Translations under genes and position numbers: made by a program
Shown here: positions 16,409 to 24,508 of the stretch, piece after piece
Layout of the letters: each line of letters starts with the position of its first letter
Position numbering within the stretch: position 1 is the stretch's first letter
Notes under the pieces: generated by a model
Database searches by the model: none
Seen by the model: only the letters and a program-made list of their open reading frames with translations
What the model was told of the DNA's origin: nothing
NCBI GenBank assembly: GCA_000154345.1
Contig: DS480343.1
Span: 62,001 to 126,000 of the forward strand
Direction: 5' to 3'
Length of the DNA stretch: 64,000 bases
Source of the DNA: [Clostridium] leptum DSM 753
Lineage (GTDB): Bacteria; Bacillota; Clostridia; Oscillospirales; Acutalibacteraceae

Positions 16409-18265
16409 ATGAGCTTTATGTTTAATCCATACCCCTACGACGACCCGAACGCGTTTAACGTGCTGGACCCCTCGGGCCTGCCGTTGTCAGAGCTTGTAGA
16501 GGGCAGCGGGGCGTCTGCGGCGGCGGAAGCGGCAAAAGCCGCCGGGGCCTTGAAAAGAGCCGAAGGCTGGGTGATTGCCGTAGACGGCTACAGCACCGCC
16601 CCCTTGGATACCTTCCGCAATCTGCTGGAGCAGCAGCTCGCTCTGCTGGGGATTCCGGTAACGGTTATGGCCGTTGAAGAGCTGTGGCAGGAGGAAGAGA
16701 CTCTTTCCGAGCGGCTGGCGGCTGAAAATCTTCAGGAGGATTTGGAAAAGGATCCGGTGCTCCTATACGGAAAGCTGTTCTCAGGCAGTTATGAGGATCT
16801 GTGGGACCTGAAAAAGCTGGCGGCGGCAAAGGCTGCTTTGGCTTCTTTCCGGGAGGCCGGCAGCGGCGTGCTGATCCTTTGGGGCTATGGGGCGCTGTGC
16901 GATACGCTGCGGCCCCTATGCGACCAGAAGATCTATCTGGATACTACCCCCATGAGGGCTATGCTGCGCCTCAAGCGCGGAGAATACCGGAATATCGGTG
17001 CTAAAAAAGCGCTGGCGTTTAAAAGAATGGCTCGGCGCTGCTACTATGTGGATTTCGAGGTGGCGGCGAAGCTGCGCTTCACCCTGCTGCACGAAAAACA
17101 GCTGGACAGCTATGTAATCGCCAACGACGCCCTTTCCATGTCGCTGCTTCCCGCCTCCCTGCTGGAGGGTATTTTCGCCAGGGCGATGGAATACCCGCTG
17201 CGGTGCAAGCCGGTGTACCTGGAGGGAGTATGGGGAGGCTATTATATCCAGCGCCTGCGGGGGCTTCCCAGAGAGATGAAGAACTGCGCCTGGGTGTTTG
17301 ACATGATTCCGATGGAGGTCAGCGTGGTTTTCGAGCTGAATGGAAGAAAGCTGGAATTTCCCTTCTATACGCTGGTTCAGAGCCAGGGGCCAAAGCTGAT
17401 GGGAAAGCGGAGCGTCGATGCCTTCGGATACTATTTCCCGGTGCGGTTCAATTACGACGATACTTACCATTCCAACGGCAATATGTCCATACAGTGCCAT
17501 CCCGGTGAAAAGTATGTAACGGAAAACAACGGGGAACTGGGACGGCAGGACGAAAGCTACTATATTGTGGAAACCGGACAGGGAGCCAGGACATATTTAG
17601 GCTTCCAAAAGGATGCGGACGTAGAGGAATTTATTGCGGAGGCGCGCCGTTCGGAAAAAGACGGCCAGCCGGTGGATTATCAGAAATATGTTTACAGCAT
17701 CGAGTCAAAGCCCGGTACGCAGGTGATGATCCCGGCGGGAACCATCCACGCCTCCGGCCAGAACCAGCTGATTTTGGAGATCGGAAGCTTGACGGTGGGC
17801 TCCTATACCTATAAAATGTACGATTACGTCCGCAAGGATTTGGATGGAAACCCACGCCCCATTCATACCTATCATGGAGATCAGGTGCTGGATCGCAGCC
17901 GTACGGCGGACTGGGTAGACCAGAACCTGGTTAACGGCGGCAGGCGCACGCTGCGGAAGGGAAAGGACTGGGAAGAATTTGTGGTGGGAGAGCATGAGCT
18001 TCTTTATTTCTCCCTTCGCAATGAGCGCTTTGTTACCGCCATTGAGGATGATACGGCGGGGGATTTTCACGTGCTGACCCTGGTGGACGGCGAACAGGTG
18101 CTGGTCCGTTCCAAAACGAACCCGGAACGCTGTTTTCTGCAAAACTATCTGGATATCGTGATTGTCCCGGCGGATTTCGGCCCCTATGAGATTATCAACC
18201 AAAAGGCGGGAACCGTCTGCGTTGAGCATAAGACCATGCTCAAGCCTGCCGGCGCCGGAGCATGA
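16409..18265 (+). CDS. Class I mannose-6-phosphate isomerase fused to a P-loop-kinase-like N-terminal domain
   Basis: 618 residues, roughly 200-300 longer than a classical class I enzyme. The C-terminal half (about 270-618) is cupin-type phosphomannose isomerase with the metal ligands visible: Gln and His in SIQCHPGEKY (about 361-364), Glu in RQDESYYIVETG, and His in PAGTIHASG (about 444). The N-terminal half resembles a uridine-kinase-type nucleoside kinase (VIAVDGYSTAPLDTFRNLLE, about 53-72), but the GxxxxGK[ST] Walker A motif is lost, so nucleotide binding there is doubtful. Expected reaction: mannose 6-phosphate (or a similar aldose phosphate) to ketose phosphate. It overlaps the ROK kinase start by four bases, suggesting coupled production of the kinase that makes its substrate. 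Ribosome site AAGGAG. Confidence 0.78.
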   Translation: MSFMFNPYPYDDPNAFNVLDPSGLPLSELVEGSGASAAAEAAKAAGALKRAEGWVIAVDGYSTAPLDTFRNLLEQQLALLGIPVTVMAVEELWQEEETLSERLAAENLQEDLEKDPVLLYGKLFSGSYEDLWDLKKLAAAKAALASFREAGSGVLILWGYGALCDTLRPLCDQKIYLDTTPMRAMLRLKRGEYRNIGAKKALAFKRMARRCYYVDFEVAAKLRFTLLHEKQLDSYVIANDALSMSLLPASLLEGIFARAMEYPLRCKPVYLEGVWGGYYIQRLRGLPREMKNCAWVFDMIPMEVSVVFELNGRKLEFPFYTLVQSQGPKLMGKRSVDAFGYYFPVRFNYDDTYHSNGNMSIQCHPGEKYVTENNGELGRQDESYYIVETGQGARTYLGFQKDADVEEFIAEARRSEKDGQPVDYQKYVYSIESKPGTQVMIPAGTIHASGQNQLILEIGSLTVGSYTYKMYDYVRKDLDGNPRPIHTYHGDQVLDRSRTADWVDQNLVNGGRRTLRKGKDWEEFVVGEHELLYFSLRNERFVTAIEDDTAGDFHVLTLVDGEQVLVRSKTNPERCFLQNYLDIVIVPADFGPYEIINQKAGTVCVEHKTMLKPAGAGA

Positions 18266-19209
18266 AGAGGAGAACCGTGATGACGGAGCAAGACGGGCTG
18301 ATTTTAGCCATTGATGCGGGCGGCACCTTTTTTAAATCCGGGCTGGTCAGTGCCGATGGGAAAATTCTGGAGCATACCCGTGTTTCCTGCCCGGTGGACA
18401 GCGCAGGCCAGGCGTCCTCGGTGCGTTCAGCCTACCATATCCTCATAGCCAGACAGCTGGAAAACGCCCGCGCAATTGGGCGGGCCATTAAGGCTGTGGG
18501 AGTGGATACGCCGGGCCCGTTCGACTATCAGGAGGGAAAAAGCCTCATGCGGCATAAATTCCCAGCCTTGTATGGGATCCCTCTCCGTCCATGGATTCAG
18601 GAGGCGGCGGGAGACCTTCCCGTCCGCTTTCTGCATGATTCCACCGCGTTCCTTTTGGGAGAATACTGGAAAGGCGGGCTTCAAGGGGAGGGCAACGCCG
18701 CGGGGGTGATGCTGGGCACAGGCCTGGGCTTTGCGTATATGCGAAACGGAGAGGTACAGCTGAACCCTCAGGGCGGCCCTGGTTTTTCCCTTTATACCGT
18801 CCCCTACCGCAAGGGCGCGGCCGAGGATTATGTATCCCGCCGGGGCATTATCAGCCGGTATCTGGAAAGAACGCCAATGGCGGGCAGCGGCATTGATGTG
18901 GCGGATATTTCCCGGCTCGCCCGGGAAGGCAGTGAGCCCGCCCGGGTTACCATGCGGGAAACCGGCAGAATGCTGGGAGAGATCCTGTTCCCGGTTTTAA
19001 AGGAAAAGGGGTGCCGCAGGCTTACAATCGGAGGGCAGATATCTAAAGCGTACCCGCTGTTTGGCCGGGACCTGGAGCAAACCCTGGCGGATCTTCAGCT
19101 TGATGGTATTTCACCGGCCGCAAACCCTGACGACGCTCATTTGCTTGGCTGCGCTTATGTGCTTGCGGACGGGAGCGGAGAAGCTCGCGAGGCGTCCTCC
19201 GGGGCTTGA
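18262..19209 (+). CDS. ROK-family sugar kinase
   Basis: 315 residues; translationally coupled to the isomerase gene (ATGA overlap). ATP-phosphate motif LAIDAGGTFFKSG near the N-terminus, catalytic Asp in RFLHDSTAFLLGE (about 124), second glycine loop MLGTGLGFAYM. The CxCGxxGCxE zinc motif common in ROK proteins is absent, which is seen in some sugar kinases and not in repressors of the family. No DNA-binding domain. It should phosphorylate the hexose released by the operon's glycosidase, feeding the mannose-6-phosphate-isomerase-type protein. Last gene of the plus-strand operon. A second ATG at 18280 is a possible start. Confidence 0.85.
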   Translation: MKRRTVMTEQDGLILAIDAGGTFFKSGLVSADGKILEHTRVSCPVDSAGQASSVRSAYHILIARQLENARAIGRAIKAVGVDTPGPFDYQEGKSLMRHKFPALYGIPLRPWIQEAAGDLPVRFLHDSTAFLLGEYWKGGLQGEGNAAGVMLGTGLGFAYMRNGEVQLNPQGGPGFSLYTVPYRKGAAEDYVSRRGIISRYLERTPMAGSGIDVADISRLAREGSEPARVTMRETGRMLGEILFPVLKEKGCRRLTIGGQISKAYPLFGRDLEQTLADLQLDGISPAANPDDAHLLGCAYVLADGSGEAREASSGA

Positions 19210-19277
19210 CGGCCCGGCCGGTTCCGCGGAAATCCATCCTCATGAAAAGAACAAAATAAGGCGCGTTTTTTCGGCAG

Positions 19278-19316
19278 AACGGCCCCCGGCAAAGATTATT
19301 CTTGCCGGGGGCCGTT
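19278..19316. terminator. Bidirectional stem-loop between converging operons
   Basis: Perfect 15-bp stem, AACGGCCCCCGGCAA (19278-19292) with TTGCCGGGGGCCGTT (19302-19316). It lies between the converging ROK kinase and response-regulator genes; the U-tracts on either side are weak. The rest of 19210-19591 holds no gene that I can see. Confidence 0.65.
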
Positions 19317-19591
19317 GGCTGTCAAAATTTTTGACGCGGATTATTTTCCAAAGAGTATGCCGTTTTTCTGATGTCCGCTTCGGTGCTGCGGCGGAAAGCG
19401 CCGACAGCCTTGCAGCGCCCTTTCCCTTCGGGAATTGGGACGTTTTGAGTCAGAGCCTGGTTTCCTTTAGGATGCGGCCTGTCCAATGCTCTGAGCCGTT
19501 AGTCCCTCGGAATGAAAGCAGCCCGGATAAACGCCTGGCTGCCCATCCAAGATCAGAACGAAAGCTGAGAAGAGGCGATGGAAAAGACCCC

Positions 19592-21190
19592 TTAAAGCGG
19601 ATGCCCGCCGAGGGATTCCAGCTGCTTGCGGTACGCCGAGGGGCTGACACCTGTCACTTGGGTAAACAGGTGGGTAAAATAGGTGGGCTCTTCGATCCCC
19701 ACCGCTCTGGCAACCTCGAAGACCCGGTTGCGCGGATCCTTCAGGAGCCTTTTCGCTACCTCGATCCGGCGGTTGTTGATAGCTGAAATTAAGGAAACAC
19801 CGGTTTCCTTTCGGTAAAGCCGGCTTAAATGGCCGCAGCTCACCAAAAAGGTATCCGCGATGGTCTGAAGGCTGATGTTCTGATTATAATTTTTATGGAT
19901 ATAGCTGTTTACCTGGCGGATCAGGCTGCTTTGAGTTCCGGAAAAATTTTCCCGCAGCCGCAGATAAAGGGCAAGATATTTCCGCAGGGACTCATAGATG
20001 CCGAAAAAGGTTTTAGAGGTTTCGACGGTGGTATAAAAGCTTTCATCCGCCTTTTGCATCTCCCATTCGTCCATCATGTCCATCTGCTTGACATCCGCGG
20101 TCAGTACGGTATAAACCGACAGCATATTTTTCTTAAAGATATGAAACGGCTCACCGCTTTTGATAAACGAGGCGCAATAGTCCTCCAGCATCCCTAAAAT
20201 GGTTTCAGGACTATCCGACCGCAAGGCCTCCGACAGGCTTTCTATCAGCTGCTGAATGGATGGAAGGACAGGCGACTCCTTGCCGTCTGTAATTTTGGGG
20301 TCAAAGCAGTTTACCCTGTTGCGGGAGTAAAACACGTTATTAAGCGCTAAAATGGATTGCTGATAGGCGGCCTCTAAATCCTGCATGCGCAGGTGCTCCC
20401 GGCTGACTCCGGCAAACGCGTCGGCCTTTAGATACTCCTCCACAATATGAATCGTGTCATGCAAGGCCTTCACTAAGCCGCCGGCCGTGTGCCTGGATTT
20501 ATCCAGGAAGATAATTCCGCAGCACTGGCGGCTGGATAAGCCGATCATCACCGTGTCGTAATCCATCAGGGCGGTTCTGATAATATGAGGCTCAGCCATA
20601 GAAGCCGGACCGGAGGACGGGACAGCCTGCGGACTATCGGTGACCTCAAAGGTCACGACGCAATAGGGCTCCTCATCCTTAAGATTGTCATAAGCGCGGG
20701 GCCCCGTGCCAAGCGCCACGCTCCGCAGCAGGCTCTCCAGATGATAGCGCCGGTTCTGACGGCTCAGCTTTTCGGCGTCCAGCCTCTTTTTCTGCTCCTC
20801 CTGCTTTTGGGCGAGAAGAGCCTTGGCTTTCTCCACGGCCCGGGGCAGCCCCTCTGAGATGTCGCTTTTCAGCACAAAATCTGTTACAGAATATTCGATA
20901 GCGGTTTTGGCGTAGGAAAAATCCGCATACGCCGTCAGAAAAATCACTTGGACTGGAATCTGGTTCTGCGATACATAGCGGGCGATGTCCAGGCCGTCGG
21001 CACCGGCCATTCGGATATCGGATATGATGATATCCACCCCGGAGGGGGACTGCTCCAAAAAGCGGATGACCTCCTGGCCGTTGGCGCACCGCTCGACAAT
21101 CGAGCAATCCAGCCTTTCCCAATCCACTAAAAATTCGATTCCCTGGCGGATAATCTCCTCATCATCTGCGATCAGAACTCGATAAGCCAT
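19592..21190 (-). CDS. YesN-type response regulator (REC + AraC helix-turn-helix)
   Basis: 532 residues. Receiver domain 3-120 with acidic pocket Asp9/Asp10 and phosphoacceptor Asp58 (IIISDIRM). A central linker of about 300 residues carries a likely coiled-coil at 130-155. The C-terminal AraC-type DNA-binding domain spans about 425-525 (TIADTFLVSCGHLSRLYRKE, VGIEEPTYFTHLFTQVTGVS). Pairs with the upstream histidine kinase, whose 3' end it overlaps by 29 bases. YesM/YesN pairs commonly activate neighbouring CUT1 sugar importers, so the operon at 9506-19209 is the best target candidate. Start has AAGGAGG. Confidence 0.93.
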   Translation of the reverse strand: MAYRVLIADDEEIIRQGIEFLVDWERLDCSIVERCANGQEVIRFLEQSPSGVDIIISDIRMAGADGLDIARYVSQNQIPVQVIFLTAYADFSYAKTAIEYSVTDFVLKSDISEGLPRAVEKAKALLAQKQEEQKKRLDAEKLSRQNRRYHLESLLRSVALGTGPRAYDNLKDEEPYCVVTFEVTDSPQAVPSSGPASMAEPHIIRTALMDYDTVMIGLSSRQCCGIIFLDKSRHTAGGLVKALHDTIHIVEEYLKADAFAGVSREHLRMQDLEAAYQQSILALNNVFYSRNRVNCFDPKITDGKESPVLPSIQQLIESLSEALRSDSPETILGMLEDYCASFIKSGEPFHIFKKNMLSVYTVLTADVKQMDMMDEWEMQKADESFYTTVETSKTFFGIYESLRKYLALYLRLRENFSGTQSSLIRQVNSYIHKNYNQNISLQTIADTFLVSCGHLSRLYRKETGVSLISAINNRRIEVAKRLLKDPRNRVFEVARAVGIEEPTYFTHLFTQVTGVSPSAYRKQLESLGGHPL

Positions 21191-22970
21191 GATTTCCTCC
21201 TTTATCTACAGGCAGAATAACAACGGCCCGGCAGCCCCGGCCGGGTGCGGAATCTATGGTGACCCCATATGCGCCGCCGTAAATCAAGCGGATGCGTTCC
21301 TGAAGATTCTGCAGCGCGATATGGTTGGAATGGCTCGGAGGGGCGGAGCCGTCAGGTGCTTCGGCAGGATCGAAGCCCACGCCGTTATCGGTGACGGTGA
21401 TCCACAGAGCGTCCTCTTTGAGCTCCATCGCGATATCAATATGGCCGGTAGCGGATAAGGGCTCGATTCCATGAACCACAGCGTTTTCTACCAGCGGCTG
21501 GATACAGAGCCGTGGGATCAGGAGAGTCAGAATTTCCGGCGATCCCGTAGAGACGGCGTATTCCAGCTTGCTTCCATAGCGGACCTTTTGGATGTACAAA
21601 TAAGCGTTGATGTATTCCAGCTCCTGAGCGACGGTGATTTTAATATCATTTTTTGTATGAAGACTGGCCTGTAGCAGCCTTGTCAGAGCCTGGACCATTT
21701 CAAACAGAAGATCGTCTCCGGACATTTTAGCCCGGGTGCTGATGGTAAACAGGGTGTTGAATAAGAAATGAGGATTCATCTGGGACTGCAGAAACTCGAT
21801 ATCCATTTGCTGAATTAAGAGCTGCTTTTTATAGCCGTCCTCCACCAGAAAGTTAATGCGCTCCGTCATCTGGTTAAAGGTGTTGCTGATATGGTTTAAA
21901 TCCGCGTCACGGTAGGGCGGAAGCTTAACGGTAAGGTCGCCCTTTCCAAATTTCTGAAGCCCCTCTGTAAAGTCATGGGTAAAAGCGGTCATACGGAGCG
22001 AAAGCAAAACGATCAGCGCCATAATAATCAAAGACACGACTACAGAAAGGAAGAGATAATCCCGCATGGCCTCATAAAGGGAGCGTACAAACAGCTCCTC
22101 CGGCATCATAACGGCCAGGAAAAAATCCTTGTCGTTCAGCCATTGGGAAAAATACAGGTGCTTTGTGCCGTCAAAGTCCAAATGAGTGATTTTCCCCTGG
22201 GTATAGTTTCCGTCAATGCCGTCAGGAAGGGGCGCGCCCTCGTTTTCCTGCTGGTTGGAAAGTATCACGGTTCCCTTTTGATCCGCCAAATACACCACTG
22301 AGTTTTCATAATCCGTAATCGACTGGCACTTCGCCAGAAGCCCCTCCCGATTGATGGTGATGATCAGATAAACAGAACGGCTGGATTGGTCCAGGGAGGA
22401 AATCCGGTAGGCAAAATGCAGGAACGGATCATTGAGAGTAGAAGAAAAAATCTGCGGGTTTGCGCTGGATTTTTGCTGTATGGTGCGGTACACCTGCCGG
22501 ACAGAGGGAGAGTCCTTGAGATCCAGGCTTCCGTTCCGGGAAAAAAAGGCGATATTGTGTTCATCCAGGTAAAAGTTGACGGATTCGATTAACCCCTCCT
22601 CTAAAATGGAGTTAAAGAGCATTTGATTGGAGATTTCCCGTTCGATGCTTTGGCGCAGGAGGACCTTGCCGCTCTCATCCATTTCCGCCAGGTTTGCGCC
22701 CTCTCTTAGAAACTGGCGTACATTACTGCCTAAAATAATATTTTTCGCGGTTTTATCGATGGCGGAAAGGGAGGAGGAGATGTTATCCTCTACGGCCAGC
22801 TGTAGGGATTCCAAATTGTTATATACGATATCCTCGTTAATTTTTTTTACGGAAAAGAAAAAGGCGAGAGAGGAAACCACGATAGAGAAAAAACTGATAC
22901 AGCAGATGATAAGCGCGAGCTTTGCGCGCAGAGAGATGCGGCGAACCAGCAAATTCCTCAGTCCTTTCAC
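21162..22970 (-). CDS. YesM-type sensor histidine kinase
   Basis: About 603 residues. An N-terminal helix (about 15-40), an extracellular Cache-like sensor, a second helix (about 290-315), a HAMP segment (FGKGDLTVKLPPYRDADLNH), the His_kinase motif QMNPHFLFNTLFTI (phosphoacceptor His about 400) and an ATPase domain (VENAVVHGIEPLS, TDNGVGFDP). It senses an extracellular sugar signal and phosphorylates the YesN regulator encoded next. The start is uncertain: GTG at 22970 and TTG at 22952 (AAAGGA nine bases upstream) are both reasonable; the frame is open to a TTG at 23063, which has no ribosome site. Confidence 0.9.
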   Translation of the reverse strand: MKGLRNLLVRRISLRAKLALIICCISFFSIVVSSLAFFFSVKKINEDIVYNNLESLQLAVEDNISSSLSAIDKTAKNIILGSNVRQFLREGANLAEMDESGKVLLRQSIEREISNQMLFNSILEEGLIESVNFYLDEHNIAFFSRNGSLDLKDSPSVRQVYRTIQQKSSANPQIFSSTLNDPFLHFAYRISSLDQSSRSVYLIITINREGLLAKCQSITDYENSVVYLADQKGTVILSNQQENEGAPLPDGIDGNYTQGKITHLDFDGTKHLYFSQWLNDKDFFLAVMMPEELFVRSLYEAMRDYLFLSVVVSLIIMALIVLLSLRMTAFTHDFTEGLQKFGKGDLTVKLPPYRDADLNHISNTFNQMTERINFLVEDGYKKQLLIQQMDIEFLQSQMNPHFLFNTLFTISTRAKMSGDDLLFEMVQALTRLLQASLHTKNDIKITVAQELEYINAYLYIQKVRYGSKLEYAVSTGSPEILTLLIPRLCIQPLVENAVVHGIEPLSATGHIDIAMELKEDALWITVTDNGVGFDPAEAPDGSAPPSHSNHIALQNLQERIRLIYGGAYGVTIDSAPGRGCRAVVILPVDKGGNHGLSSSDRR

Positions 22971-23140
22971 CAGCCGCCTAACGACAGCGCGGCCTTGAGG
23001 ACGGCTGAGACGTTCTGGCTGAAAAATTGGAATACAGTAAGGGGCGGAGGCGGCTCTGCCCAAACAGGCCGGAGCTCAGGTCAAACCATACCTATTCAAA
23101 GACGCGAGAAAATCCAAGAATATTTAGGGAGGTATTTAAA

Positions 23141-23992
23141 ATGAAATTAAAACAGCTCGCTTTGCGGTCTGGACGGTGGGAAGCGGCCGTCGCGCCTGAT
23201 TTTGGAGCTAATTTAACCAAGCTTGCTTATGACGGGTTTCCCATTTTGCGGTCGCCCGAACGGGAGGAGGAGCTTCTGTCAAAGAGCCGCTATGTCTATG
23301 GAAATCCCCTGCTGCTGCCGCCCAACCGGACAAAAGACGGAAGCTTCTGCTTTGAAGGCCGGAGCTACAGCCTTCCGGTAAACGAGCCGGAACGGAGCAA
23401 CCATCTGCACGGCCTGTTCACAGACGCGCCGTTTCGTGTCGTGAAGCATACGGCTTCGGAGCTGATATGCTCCTATCGGAATAGGGGAGAGAGATTCCCT
23501 TTTTGTTTTACCATTGCTTTCTATTATACCATATCGGAAAGCGGACTGCTGGTAAAAATTGATATCCGCAACGACGGAGCGGAGCCCATGCCGCTGGCGA
23601 TGGGCTTTCACACAACGTTTACAGAGCCTGACCGCTTTTCCGTGCCGTTAGGAAAGCGCTGGGAGCGGGATAAACGTTACCTGCCGACCGGAAGGCTGAT
23701 GGAGCTTAACGGCAAAGAAAAGCAGATAACACAGGGCTGCCGGCCGGATGGCGCCCCTCTCACGGGATATTTCACCGCGGCCGGCCACAGGGTGGTAATC
23801 GGGGACTATCAAATGGAAACCTCCGGGCAGTTTGACCAGTGGGTTTTGTTCAACGGGGGAGGCGGTCAGGGCTACCTGTGCGTAGAGCCGCAGATCGGCG
23901 CTGTAAACGGTTTGAATCTTCCGGATGGGTGCCGCCGCCTTGAGTCGGGGCGGATTGAGCAATGCTGGCTGCGGTTTTCAAAAAATCTCTGA
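23141..23992 (+). CDS. Aldose 1-epimerase family protein
   Basis: 283 residues from the ATG at 23141, with TTAGGGAGG nine bases upstream. Galactose-mutarotase-like beta-sandwich: RSNHLHGL supplies the usual first active-site His, MGFHTTF the second, and VEPQIGAVNGLNLPDG the C-terminal Glu region. It would speed anomer interconversion of a sugar taken up by the nearby systems. Transcribed divergently from the histidine-kinase gene, sharing an intergenic region of about 170 bases. Confidence 0.85.
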   Translation: MKLKQLALRSGRWEAAVAPDFGANLTKLAYDGFPILRSPEREEELLSKSRYVYGNPLLLPPNRTKDGSFCFEGRSYSLPVNEPERSNHLHGLFTDAPFRVVKHTASELICSYRNRGERFPFCFTIAFYYTISESGLLVKIDIRNDGAEPMPLAMGFHTTFTEPDRFSVPLGKRWERDKRYLPTGRLMELNGKEKQITQGCRPDGAPLTGYFTAAGHRVVIGDYQMETSGQFDQWVLFNGGGGQGYLCVEPQIGAVNGLNLPDGCRRLESGRIEQCWLRFSKNL

Positions 23993-24508
23993 AAAAGCGG
24001 AAATTCAGATAGGATTTTTAGCTTTTCTCTATAAAACTTATATACTAAATATATCAAAAATACCGTAGTGATGCAAATAAAATATCTGAATGGGTCAAAA
24101 CTCACTGGCTGAAAGTGAACCGTTATGCTCTCAAATTAGAATGAAAGCTCCCTTCCAACCCGTGGCTTCATGGATTCCGCTGACAGTTTTTGCTTTTTAT
24201 CTCCGGCTTTTTGCCGGCAAAGTCCGCTTATCAAAAAAGCTCTGATAAAGCCTTGAAGCGGCAAGAACGGGAACGCCGTTAAAGTCCGCTGTTTTTATCG
24301 GCCTGTTCAGAAAACGGGAACATAAAAAGCGGATTCGCTTCATAGAAATGCTTTTTTTGAAGAAATGGCGCAATTGTTATAGTTATCGTCGGTATTTTTA
24401 TTTTAACGAAGCGCATATAGCAGTATAATACTATTAATTTCAAGCGCACGGAGTGCTGCGGCGCAATCGGGAGCTTTTAAAAATTGGAATGTGGAAGGGA
24501 GATTAAAA
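23993..24508. other. Intergenic with weak hairpins and a possible promoter
   Basis: About 515 bases, no gene visible. A CCGGC-TTTTT-GCCGG hairpin lies at about 24201-24216 and several short inverted repeats follow. TATAAT at 24424-24429 with a poor -35 (TTTTAA, 24401-24406) may be the promoter of the beta-helix gene. Confidence 0.4.

Noticed and set aside
19061..19786. 241-codon plus-strand frame bridging the ROK kinase end and the response regulator
   Set aside because: Overlaps two confident genes and a terminator stem; translated sequence has no protein-like features.
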